Shown here: positions 6,955 to 14,689 of the stretch, piece after piece
Layout of the letters: each line of letters begins with the position of its first letter
Position numbering within the stretch: position 1 is the stretch's first letter
Source: Clostridia bacterium
GTDB lineage: Bacteria; Bacillota; Clostridia; Oscillospirales; CAG-272
Direction: 5' to 3'
Length of the DNA stretch: 64,000 nt
NCBI GenBank assembly: GCA_017408585.1
Contig: JAFQUJ010000009.1
Span: 62,001-126,000 of the forward strand
Notes under the pieces: generated by a model
What the model was told of the DNA's origin: nothing
Database searches by the model: none
What the model saw: the letters and a program-made list of their open reading frames with translations, nothing else
Made by a program: the position numbers and the translations under genes

Positions 6955-8889
6955 ATGAAAAGAAAAATAATATGCTTTGTATTTGCGTTGCTAATGCTTG
7001 CGTCCGTTTTTCCTATTTCCATCTTTGCTTCCGAGCCATCTTCTGTTAATAGCGATGTTAACTTGTCAAGAACTGAAATTACAGACGATTTTAAATATAC
7101 CTTTGCTGGTGCGTTTGATGTTGACGATTATCCTGCTAAAAAAGATGATAGCGTGCATCTTATTTCTCTTATGGAAGGACGGTCTTCAAACGGAAATGTT
7201 GAGCTCTTTGTTTATCTTTACAATCCTTCAAGGAAGGAGCTGGTAAAGGACACGAGCATTGATAAGGTAACTCTTTCCGTCTATTCAAGCGAAAATGATG
7301 AGAATAAGGATGCTTATTCGAAGAAAGATATAACCTTGATTAAAACGCATGGTGCTACGGTTGAAACAGGCTCTTATACTAATGCGCTTTTGGTTAAGTA
7401 TAAGGTTGAAATTGATTCTACATATAACGATAAGGTTGATAGATACTATCGCATAGCGGATATTGAGGTGCTTTTAAAAGGAAGCTCTACTGCGTCCTCT
7501 TGCCTTTGCGGTAAAGAGTTTAAATTTTTTAATAATGAGGCTGGGTATGTAAATACCTCTGTTCAGGATTTAACAACTCTTGAAATGGACGCTTTCCATA
7601 CTTTTTACAGAGTCGATACTGAAGGTATTGATGAATATGATGATATTCAATCAATTTATTTTCCGGTAAGTAATAAATTACTTAAGCAATATGGTGGCAT
7701 TTATGCTATGAATGTTGTTTGGGAGTCTTATTGGACTAATCAAGGACTTGTTGTTGACAACGAGGATGTAAGAAACGAGTTTTACAATAATTGGGTTAAT
7801 TCTCAAAGTGATAGCTTTAAGTATTCCGTTTTATATAACAAGGTATTTCCTATCAATGCCGGCGTTTATGACTATTATTGTATGGGCCATAATGTTAATA
7901 AGCTTTCAAGCTATATTAAGTGGGACGAAGATACATTTTTCAATCCAAATGAAAATCAAGTTGGCTATAAATGGTCATCTTCTCCGTCAATAAAGCCTAT
8001 TCCAGATGTCATAGGTCCTAAGGCAGACCGTACTTTGTTTCCTATATCAATGGTTTTTTATTCTGATAATGTGACCTCTTTTGAGGAGGTTTCCGTTCCT
8101 GGTGAAGATGTTATTGCGTATTTGGAAAATGAAAATTGGAATAGTAATCTTTTTTGGGCAAACTGGTCACATAATCAAACATTTACTGTAGAGCTTGAGG
8201 ACAAGGAGCTTAATGTTTACAAAAAATGCTCTGGTTGGGAAAAGTTTTGGCACGGTGATTATTTTGAAAAGGATACAGGTGAAAAAATAACTTATTCGGC
8301 TTTTCAATCTATTGACTTAAAGGATTTTAAAAATCTTTCAACGGAAGAATTCTCGAGAAAGTATTTAATTGATGAGGCTGATGTAAGGTGCGAATATGGC
8401 GATTGTACTTGTTGCTTTAGTTGTCGCGTTAATAACGAAAAATATGAGGATTGTACTTGGTTTATGCTTCGCTACGATACAACAAGATATCGCTCTTATG
8501 ACGCTTTAATTGTTGATAACGAAACCGGAAACGCTGAGGTGTGTAATGCTCATATGTTTGAAACAGAAGCAATTCGTAACTTTGATACGATAAGCGTGAC
8601 TCTTAAGGACACAAATAATGATGGAAACGCTGTGTATACCGTGTTCCCTATAATGCGTTCTCCTACAAACTTTGCATCTGATGTTTGGACACCAAGCGAA
8701 AAGCCTGTGCTTGACCCGGGTATTAACAATAATGATTTTTGGAATTGGGTTGAATTAGTATTGAAAATCATTGCGTTTTTACTTGTTTTGCTTGTTGTTC
8801 TTAAGGTATGGGATATCGTTAAGCCTGTATTTAAAGACTTGTTTGCTGTATTAACTAAACCATTTAAGAAAGGAAAGGGTAAAAAATAA
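6955..8889 (+). CDS. large secreted, C-tail-anchored protein (pIII-like adsorption protein candidate)
   Basis: 644 residues. Signal peptide at 1-25 (cleavage after IFA near residue 24), a long extracellular region with two cysteine groups (SCLCGKEF near 182, and CEYGDCTCCFSC near 480), and one C-terminal membrane helix at about 598-622 followed by a lysine-rich cytosolic tail. This topology (signal peptide, large ectodomain, single C-terminal anchor) is that of filamentous-phage adsorption protein pIII. No sequence family was recognised. GGAAGGTGAGA precedes the ATG. It shares a one-base junction with the next gene. Host-cell or pilus binding is inferred from topology and gene order. Confidence 0.55.
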   Translation: MKRKIICFVFALLMLASVFPISIFASEPSSVNSDVNLSRTEITDDFKYTFAGAFDVDDYPAKKDDSVHLISLMEGRSSNGNVELFVYLYNPSRKELVKDTSIDKVTLSVYSSENDENKDAYSKKDITLIKTHGATVETGSYTNALLVKYKVEIDSTYNDKVDRYYRIADIEVLLKGSSTASSCLCGKEFKFFNNEAGYVNTSVQDLTTLEMDAFHTFYRVDTEGIDEYDDIQSIYFPVSNKLLKQYGGIYAMNVVWESYWTNQGLVVDNEDVRNEFYNNWVNSQSDSFKYSVLYNKVFPINAGVYDYYCMGHNVNKLSSYIKWDEDTFFNPNENQVGYKWSSSPSIKPIPDVIGPKADRTLFPISMVFYSDNVTSFEEVSVPGEDVIAYLENENWNSNLFWANWSHNQTFTVELEDKELNVYKKCSGWEKFWHGDYFEKDTGEKITYSAFQSIDLKDFKNLSTEEFSRKYLIDEADVRCEYGDCTCCFSCRVNNEKYEDCTWFMLRYDTTRYRSYDALIVDNETGNAEVCNAHMFETEAIRNFDTISVTLKDTNNDGNAVYTVFPIMRSPTNFASDVWTPSEKPVLDPGINNNDFWNWVELVLKIIAFLLVLLVVLKVWDIVKPVFKDLFAVLTKPFKKGKGKK

Positions 8890-9698
8890 TGAAAAAAATA
8901 TTTTTAAAGCTTTCTTTCTGTATAGCATTGGCGTTTTTGCTTTGCCTTACAGCGTTTGCGTTTGAAATACCACCTGAATATGAGGGTACTCAATATGGAG
9001 CGTCGTATGATACATCGCATGAAAGTAATGAATGTTGTAATCCTGGTGGTACTGGCTCTTATCTTCATTATGAAAAAGGATATACAGATGGCTTTACCGA
9101 TGGATATCAGTCGGGGCTTGAAGGAAATGAGCTAAGCGAGGAAGAAAAGCAAGCTTTTTTAGAGGAATATTTAAATTCTGAGGCTTATGCTCAAGCTATA
9201 GCGAGTGCTCAAAATAAAGCGATTGAGGACTATAAAGCTTCTCAACAATTTAATGAAGATATGCAGGAAAGTCCATATTTTCAAGGTGCTGTTTTTGAGG
9301 CATATAATAACGGAAAGACTGCTGGTGTAACTGAATATAAGAGCTCGCAGGAATGTGAGGATAATTTATACGCGCAATATGAGTCTGGTGTTAGCGCGGG
9401 CTTTGAGTCTGGATATACTCAAGGCTACAATGACGCAACTGACATTCAATATGACAAGGGCGTAGCTGATGGCCTTGCAAGCTTTAGAGATGGAGCTGAA
9501 TATAAAGCAACTCTCCAAGCTCAATATGATGGCGGATATAATTCCGGATATAATGACGGAAGCGCTGACGCTCTTAATGGCGTCGAGAATAATGGTGCTG
9601 ATTGGTCCACAATTGTATCTCTTGTATTAACTATATTAAGCGCGGGCTTGATATTTGTTTTTGTTTCGATAAGAAAGAAAGGAAAAAATAGAAAATGA
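8889..9698 (+). CDS. secreted C-tail-anchored protein with GY-D repeats, copy 1
   Basis: 269 residues: signal peptide 1-24, an ectodomain with repeated aromatic-glycine motifs (KGYTDGFTDGYQSG, SGYTQGYNDA, GGYNSGYNDG) spaced by helical segments, one membrane helix at about 238-260 and a basic tail. The motif recalls the YxxGYxxGxxD heptads of phage and plasmid structural proteins. It is paralogous to the next gene. ATGA overlaps join it to both neighbours. A minor-coat or membrane-anchored assembly role is inferred. Confidence 0.55.
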   Translation: MKKIFLKLSFCIALAFLLCLTAFAFEIPPEYEGTQYGASYDTSHESNECCNPGGTGSYLHYEKGYTDGFTDGYQSGLEGNELSEEEKQAFLEEYLNSEAYAQAIASAQNKAIEDYKASQQFNEDMQESPYFQGAVFEAYNNGKTAGVTEYKSSQECEDNLYAQYESGVSAGFESGYTQGYNDATDIQYDKGVADGLASFRDGAEYKATLQAQYDGGYNSGYNDGSADALNGVENNGADWSTIVSLVLTILSAGLIFVFVSIRKKGKNRK

Positions 9699-10558
9699 AA
9701 AGAAAATTTAAAATTTTAATTATGGTGATTAGCATAGTCGCTATGCTGTTCGCGTTTGCGATTGTTTCAAACGCTTCGGATTATATAAATACAGAAGGGG
9801 TTGTTTTAGGTTTTGATCCTTCGTGTACTTTTAATGTTTATACGAATATAGATCACGATTTTGAATCCTCTTGTGATGAAACTTTTGGTTTTGCTATCCT
9901 TTCTACTTCTAATTCTCTTGAGTTGGGTTATGCACTTATTAACATTGAATTTTGGGATTCGGTTATAACTGAATATAATGTTGTGAATTCGAATGGTTTC
10001 ATTGACCTTATTAATGAGTTTTGTGAACTTGGTTATGTTGATGGCACTACGAGTGAATGGAATTATGAGGCTTTTACAAACTCTGAAGGTTTGTATAACG
10101 CTTATTTAAAATGGAAAAATCAAATAACTGAAGAGGATTTGGAAACAAAGTATAACGAAGGTTATGCTCAAGGTGAAACTGACGGTGTAACGGAGTATAA
10201 GGAATCCGAGGAATATACATCTGCACTTAATAACAAGTATTCAACAGGCTATGCCGAGGGTATAGAGTCCTTTAAGGCATCTACTGCTTATACTGACGCT
10301 CTTGACCTTCAGTATTCAAACGGTAAGGTTGCTGGCGTGACGGAATTTAAAAATTCTATCGCGTTTGCAAATGCTCTTAAGGCTGAATACGAGGAAGGTT
10401 ATGACGCAGGTGTTCTTGATACCCAGGGCGTAAATACTAAGAACGAAACTACAAAGCTTATAAGCATACTTATCGGCGTTGCAGGCTTTGGAATACTCTT
10501 TATGGCTGTTCTATCCGCTGTTGGCGCATTTAAAAAGAGGAGGGCTAAGCGTAGATGA
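9695..10558 (+). CDS. secreted C-tail-anchored protein with GY-D repeats, copy 2
   Basis: 287 residues, same design as the preceding gene: signal peptide 1-27, ectodomain, then three blocks of the form KYNEGYAQGETDG / KYSTGYAEGIESF / QYSNGKVAGVTEF each followed by a short helix, and a membrane helix at about 252-274 with a basic RRAKRR end. The phrase GVTEYK or GVTEFK occurs in both copies. The start overlaps the upstream stop by four bases, and the stop overlaps the next start by four bases. Confidence 0.55.
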   Translation: MKRKFKILIMVISIVAMLFAFAIVSNASDYINTEGVVLGFDPSCTFNVYTNIDHDFESSCDETFGFAILSTSNSLELGYALINIEFWDSVITEYNVVNSNGFIDLINEFCELGYVDGTTSEWNYEAFTNSEGLYNAYLKWKNQITEEDLETKYNEGYAQGETDGVTEYKESEEYTSALNNKYSTGYAEGIESFKASTAYTDALDLQYSNGKVAGVTEFKNSIAFANALKAEYEEGYDAGVLDTQGVNTKNETTKLISILIGVAGFGILFMAVLSAVGAFKKRRAKRR

Positions 10559-10794
10559 AAAAGTTTGTAAAGGACCAAGCTGGAGAAAATCTTGTTGAGG
10601 CGTCTGGTGTTCTTTTTCGTGAAGAAACAACCGACAGAGGCGTTATTCGCTATTGGATAGGGCAAAACGAGAAAAAGGAATGGAAAATCCTTGGAGAATA
10701 TCCTACATTTAAGCGTCTTTGCGAGGTATTCAATGAAATTACAAGCTTTTTAAATGATAAAGAGCGTTTCGTTTACGAAATGCCTAAGAAATGA
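10555..10794 (+). CDS. hypothetical small cytosolic protein
   Basis: 79 residues, charged, no membrane helix or signal peptide, no recognised family. Coupled by ATGA overlap to the preceding secreted-protein gene, so it is cotranscribed with the structural genes. Confidence 0.5.
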   Translation: MKKFVKDQAGENLVEASGVLFREETTDRGVIRYWIGQNEKKEWKILGEYPTFKRLCEVFNEITSFLNDKERFVYEMPKK

Positions 10795-10803
10795 GGTGAT
10801 TTT

Positions 10804-11034
10804 TTGAAAATATTTTCTTCTTCTCAAAAAAGAATGTATCACAATGATAGAGCACTTCATCCTACAAAGTTCGGTATATCTGCTAATTCTCCTAAACATT
10901 TTTATTCTCAAGGTTTTTATGATGGGGTTAAAGGCTTTTTTGATGAATCTAAAGTAATAAGAAAACTTTATGGAAAAAAGTGTGCTTTCGCTTATAATAT
11001 GGGCCGTAAAAATGGTTTAAAAAATAGTTATTAA
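10804..11034 (+). CDS. hypothetical small basic protein
   Basis: 76 residues from a TTG start, with a GAGGTGA site overlapping the upstream stop. It is rich in Lys, Tyr and Phe and carries a FYSQGFYDGVKGF segment that echoes the GY repeats of the two upstream proteins. No family recognised. Confidence 0.45.
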   Translation: MKIFSSSQKRMYHNDRALHPTKFGISANSPKHFYSQGFYDGVKGFFDESKVIRKLYGKKCAFAYNMGRKNGLKNSY

Positions 11035-11083
11035 TATAACGCTGGTGCACAAGCGTTTATATAAAAATAAGGGAGATGAATTT

Positions 11084-11278
11084 TTGAAAAAAGCAAAGGC
11101 TTGGGTACATAAGAAACTTAATTCCGGTGTTCCTTTGCAGGAGCTTCGGCGCTGTGTGGGTGTGTTCTCAAATCGTTCAAAGAAAAAAGTAATGAAAGAA
11201 AAAGGCTTGTCGGACAAGCAGTATAAGAGAAGATATGATTTTCTCTTTAACGCTTATATTTATTTAGAGAGTCTTTGA
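11084..11278 (+). CDS. hypothetical small basic protein
   Basis: 64 residues from a TTG start chosen for the GGGAGATG site just upstream; a GTG at 11045 would add 13 residues but lacks a ribosome site. Strongly basic (NRSKKKVMKEKG) and probably nucleic-acid binding; function unknown. Confidence 0.4.
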   Translation: MKKAKAWVHKKLNSGVPLQELRRCVGVFSNRSKKKVMKEKGLSDKQYKRRYDFLFNAYIYLESL

Positions 11279-11296
11279 TAAGGTGGTGAGTTAAGA

Positions 11297-11557
11297 ATGT
11301 CTTTTGTAAAAAGAAAAACTATATGGAATGCTGTTGGTGGTGGATTTTCTAATCCTGGCGAAAGCAAGGTTTGCAGGATTGGTAAGCATAAGGTCCTCGT
11401 AACGAGAGCTTCAAGGCTTGACAGATATGGAAATCCTGTTCATACAGCTACATATATTAGGCGAGATGGAAGTCTTGGTGCATCTTGTCGTTCTAACGGC
11501 AGTGCAACGCTTACCGTTTCAAGAGCCTTGAAGAAAATGGGTATTGATACGAAATAA
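11297..11557 (+). CDS. hypothetical small protein
   Basis: 86 residues, glycine-, arginine- and serine-rich with alternating beta pattern (KVCRIGKHKVLVTRASRL). No family recognised. An AAGGTGGTGAG site precedes the ATG. Confidence 0.45.
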   Translation: MSFVKRKTIWNAVGGGFSNPGESKVCRIGKHKVLVTRASRLDRYGNPVHTATYIRRDGSLGASCRSNGSATLTVSRALKKMGIDTK

Positions 11558-11562
11558 TAAAA

Positions 11563-11590
11563 AAGGTGGCCCGGTTTCCCGAGCCACCTT
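11563..11590 (+). other. hairpin after the small-gene group
   Basis: AAGGTGGC and the matching GCCACCTT enclose a second short stem (CGG / CCG). There is no T tract, so it may stabilise mRNA ends or limit read-through rather than terminate. Confidence 0.5.
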
Positions 11591-11611
11591 ACATAAAAGG
11601 AGTGAATATTT

Positions 11612-12010
11612 ATTTCAAGAAAAAAGAAATCTACAAGGAAATATATTCCTTGTAATGAATTTCGGTATAACAATAGTCCACATGCCGAAGGACATCCTCA
11701 TTATGTTTTTGGGGAAAAAGGAGATAAATTCAAATCTCTTGGATTAACTACAAGTCCAAGACCGGATATTCCTCATGTGAAATTGAATAGAAATCCCGAT
11801 CCGAATGATACGCGAGATTCTTATTTACAATTAACAAAACCACATACTGCTAACAAAAAGTATTATGGTCCTCCGTTGATTGGTTGGAGTTTTGATAAAG
11901 AGGATATGCTTATTGTAAGGCGTAGGATTAAGCAATATAAAAAATCGTTTAATCGTAAGCCTCCAATGTGGTATGAGAAAAAACGACAAAATAAAAAGAA
12001 GCGAACTTAG
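11612..12010 (+). CDS. hypothetical basic protein with a probable ATT start
   Basis: An open frame runs from the TGA at 11603 to the stop at 12008-12010. The only in-frame GTG is at 11777, deep inside, but the protein-like reading extends upstream (SRKKKSTRKYIPCNEF, then HYVFGEKGDKFKSLGLTTSP). An AAAGGAG site at 11596-11602 is correctly placed for an ATT codon at 11612, giving 132 residues. The product is strongly basic at both ends. I recall similar K(Y/F)KSLGLT phrases in small proteins of clostridial elements but no function. The start choice is the weak point. Confidence 0.5.
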   Translation: MSRKKKSTRKYIPCNEFRYNNSPHAEGHPHYVFGEKGDKFKSLGLTTSPRPDIPHVKLNRNPDPNDTRDSYLQLTKPHTANKKYYGPPLIGWSFDKEDMLIVRRRIKQYKKSFNRKPPMWYEKKRQNKKKRT

Positions 12011-12060
12011 TAGGCAATTAGCCGTCTAATACTTACATATAGTAAGATATTTCGCTTCTT
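11996..12060 (+). other. three-way-junction inverted-repeat structure
   Basis: A perfect 10-bp closing stem (AAGAAGCGAA at 11996-12005 with TTCGCTTCTT at 12051-12060) encloses two hairpins: TTAG/CTAA plus GGC/GCC at 12007-12029, and CTTAC/GTAAG at 12032-12046. It begins inside the end of the preceding gene. It could be a structured RNA, a terminator-like element or a single-strand DNA signal. Confidence 0.5.
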
Positions 12061-12128
12061 GTAAAAATTATATATGATTTTTACATAAAAGTCAATACTA
12101 AATCAAAAATTTTTCAAAAAAATCTTGG

Positions 12129-12160
12129 GGTGGTTCGGTGGAAGCTGGACCACCTTTATT
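12129..12160 (+). terminator. weak terminator-like hairpin
   Basis: GGTGGT and ACCACC with two further pairs form an eight-pair stem with a ten-base loop, followed by TTTATT. It lies before the small membrane-protein gene and may attenuate transcription into the ATPase gene. Confidence 0.4.
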
Positions 12161-12181
12161 AAAAGTGAGGTGAAAAACAAA

Positions 12182-12274
12182 ATGAAAAAGCTTGCATATT
12201 TGTTGCAAATATTATGCTATTTAACGATAGCTTTCTTTGTTGGTTACGCCTTTTATACCTTTAGTATAATTTAG
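12182..12274 (+). CDS. 30-residue single-span membrane peptide
   Basis: ATG to TAG encodes a peptide with a short KK N-terminus and one hydrophobic helix over almost its whole length (LLQILCYLTIAFFVGYAF). A GAGGTGA site lies about ten bases upstream, and the stop is ten bases before the ATPase gene. Tiny membrane proteins of 30-35 residues (pVII, pIX) are normal parts of filamentous virions, which makes this frame worth keeping although it is short. Confidence 0.45.
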   Translation: MKKLAYLLQILCYLTIAFFVGYAFYTFSII

Positions 12275-12284
12275 AGGTGGTTTT

Positions 12285-14492
12285 ATGTCGAAAATAAAAG
12301 GCTTTTTTAAAAATATCAATCATAGGCATTATGTTGCCTTAGGCTTGATTTTTGTGTCTGTGGTTTTTGCTATATTTAGATACGAGCTTTCGTATATACG
12401 CTTATGGCAGTCTTGTGTGGACCTTTATCATAGCTTTATATATTATATTTGTGCTACATATTTAAGCGTTGAGGACAAGCTTGTTACGGTTACACTTATA
12501 CCGGATATTGATTTGGCGAAAATACTTCCGTTTGACCTTAACGAGTTTCTTTATAAGTGTGAATATTTTGGAGATTATCTTTTTTCAGGCGCTAATTTTA
12601 GAAATTATTCAATGGCTGTTCTTTTTTATGGCTCTTTAGCTCTTTCTATTTTGTCGCTTTTAATTCCTCTTGTAATGCTTATTATATCACGCGTAAAAGC
12701 GCTATATTTAAGTGAAGGAGAGGAAGAGGACAAATATAAGGATACAAGGCCCTTACAGTTTTTTAAGGCGCGTGTAGAGCCTAAGCTTATGTTAGCATAT
12801 CTTTGGCTACGCTCTTTTATATCTTTTTTACTTGAAAAACGATATTACTTAAGGCTTCTTATATTTATTTGGCTTTTAAATCTTAACGCTATAACGCTTT
12901 TAATATCTCTTGTATCGTATTATTTGTACTTTATGTCAAGCTTTGAGTTTGCTTCTTTTCCTGGCTATTTTTTAAAGCTTCTTCTTGATTTGCTTCTTAC
13001 TTTTACCGGCTTGCCCTTGATTGCTTGGCTTGCTGTTATATATTTGATAATAACGAGCATTCTTAAAAAGATAGCTTATTCTATTCTTGAGCATCACGAA
13101 ATGAAAAACCGAGGCTTTATTAACGCTCAGCCTCTTGGTGTTTTGGGTTGTTGTACTATGGGTGGTGGCAAGACCACGCTCATAACTGATATGGGCCTTT
13201 CAAATTCTGTGATGTTTAAAAATGACGCTCTTGATATTCTTATAAGAACGGATTTGAAGTTTCCTAATTTCCCTTGGCTCAAGCTTGAGGATGATTTGAA
13301 GCGCTGTTACGAAAATCATATTAAGCGCCAAGAAGACCTTGCTGAGCATGGAAGCTCTCTTGTTGATATAAATAAAACGATATTTAATCTCTCTTCAACA
13401 AAATATTATATTGTCGATAAATACCAAAAGTTTATTGATAATCCTTGTAAGGAAAATCTTTGGGGCTACGATTTCGAAAAATATAAAATGGAGCATGATG
13501 ATGATTTAACCATAACTGATTTGTTTGTAGCTTTAATTACATATTCAAAGGCGTATCTTGTATATATTACTCAATGCTCTTTAATATTTGCTAATTATTC
13601 TATCCGTGAAGATATGTATTGTGATGATGGATATTTTCCGCTTTGGTGTACTGACTTCTTCCATCGTACGCCCAGGGAGAGCGAGCTTGCTTCACACTTT
13701 GCAAAAATCATTGATTTTGACATGTTGCGCCTTGGCAAGAAGATGGTTGAGCTTAATGCTAAATCCGGTGCATTTGAATTTGGTGTTATATGCCTTACGG
13801 AAATTGGTAAGGAGCGAGGAAATTCAAAGGAAAATCGCGAAATGAAGAAAAAAGATGCCGAGGCTAATCCTACAAATGACGGAACGGAAGATTCTATTAA
13901 GATGATTCGCCATCGTGCTATGATAGATTTTAAGCCTTTTGTTCGCATTCTCTCCGAGGAGCAAAGACCGGATAGCTTAGGCGCAAATACACGAGATACC
14001 TTCAGCGTTATTCAAATTGTTGGCAAGAGTGACCTTAAGGTTTTATATAAGGGCCTGTTTTTTGACGGATTTGTTCACGATGTTATTTATCCTCATTTTA
14101 GAGATTTTTATTTAAATATGCGAAATTTGAGAGGAGATAATACGCTTTTAGTTTATATCCTTAAAAATATCTTCTCTTGGACCGAAACTCGATATTCCAG
14201 GCTTGAAAATAGATTTGGGTATTATGTTTACGATTTTGAAACAACCATCGGCAAGCTTGACGGTGTTGCTATTGAGTCAAAATATTATCTTTCAAGGAAA
14301 AAGGCTTACTCTGATAGATTTGCCTCAGATTGTTATGGAGAGTTTTTTGAAGAAATGTCTTATAATTCGGGTATAGGTATGTTTGACTTTATAGAATACC
14401 AGGCGCTTCGCCAAACACGAGAGGAGATGGCATTACAAAATTCTTATTTCTATTTAAAAATGTCTGAGTATACTCAGTTTGCCGATGCTTAA
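12285..14492 (+). CDS. membrane ATPase, Zot/pI-like morphogenesis protein candidate
   Basis: 735 residues. The N-terminal 260 residues contain about five to six hydrophobic helices (near 14-31, 108-132, 168-185, 190-216, 229-258). The cytosolic part has a P-loop near residue 287 (CTMGGGKTT, with Cys where Gly usually starts the Walker A motif), a Walker-B-like strand with an acidic end near 498 (FGVICLTEIGKERGN) and an HRAMIDF...EEQRPDSLGA block typical of the FtsK/HerA/Zot ATPase group. In inoviruses the Zot or pI protein drives virion assembly at the membrane. The many N-terminal helices and the variant P-loop are unusual; a coupling-protein (T4CP-like) role is the main alternative. Confidence 0.6.
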   Translation: MSKIKGFFKNINHRHYVALGLIFVSVVFAIFRYELSYIRLWQSCVDLYHSFIYYICATYLSVEDKLVTVTLIPDIDLAKILPFDLNEFLYKCEYFGDYLFSGANFRNYSMAVLFYGSLALSILSLLIPLVMLIISRVKALYLSEGEEEDKYKDTRPLQFFKARVEPKLMLAYLWLRSFISFLLEKRYYLRLLIFIWLLNLNAITLLISLVSYYLYFMSSFEFASFPGYFLKLLLDLLLTFTGLPLIAWLAVIYLIITSILKKIAYSILEHHEMKNRGFINAQPLGVLGCCTMGGGKTTLITDMGLSNSVMFKNDALDILIRTDLKFPNFPWLKLEDDLKRCYENHIKRQEDLAEHGSSLVDINKTIFNLSSTKYYIVDKYQKFIDNPCKENLWGYDFEKYKMEHDDDLTITDLFVALITYSKAYLVYITQCSLIFANYSIREDMYCDDGYFPLWCTDFFHRTPRESELASHFAKIIDFDMLRLGKKMVELNAKSGAFEFGVICLTEIGKERGNSKENREMKKKDAEANPTNDGTEDSIKMIRHRAMIDFKPFVRILSEEQRPDSLGANTRDTFSVIQIVGKSDLKVLYKGLFFDGFVHDVIYPHFRDFYLNMRNLRGDNTLLVYILKNIFSWTETRYSRLENRFGYYVYDFETTIGKLDGVAIESKYYLSRKKAYSDRFASDCYGEFFEEMSYNSGIGMFDFIEYQALRQTREEMALQNSYFYLKMSEYTQFADA

Positions 14493-14499
14493 TAGATAA

Positions 14500-14673
14500 T
14501 AAATAAAACCAGTTCCTCTTTTGTACTTTCTCACGATAGAAAGTATATAGCAGTAGTAGACTTTTCAAGCTGTGTGTAAACTCATAGAGTTTTCCATAGT
14601 TGAAAAGTGTTTGTGTTGTGTGTAATGTGGGAAACTAAAATAAGAGTTTTCCACATTTCCACATTGATATAAT
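14500..14673 (+). promoter_or_regulatory. origin-like hairpin region and rep promoter
   Basis: A 197-bp spacer before rep. TACTTTCT/AGAAAGTA forms a hairpin at about 14524-14544. ACTTTTCAA (14560-14568) and TTGAAAAGT (14600-14608) form a 9-bp stem that encloses AAACTC-ATA-GAGTTT (14578-14592). TTTTCCACA and TTTCCACAT follow at about 14647-14663, then a TATAAT box at 14668-14673. Nested hairpins beside an HUH initiator gene are where a rolling-circle nick site is expected. The nick site itself cannot be named from sequence alone. Confidence 0.5.
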
Positions 14674-14689
14674 GAATAGGTGGTGCTTT

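Noticed and set aside
12285..14492. Conjugation coupling protein (T4CP) of an ICE.
   Set aside because: Kept as an alternative only: no relaxase, VirB4 or other transfer genes are visible in the window, and an HUH rolling-circle initiator follows.
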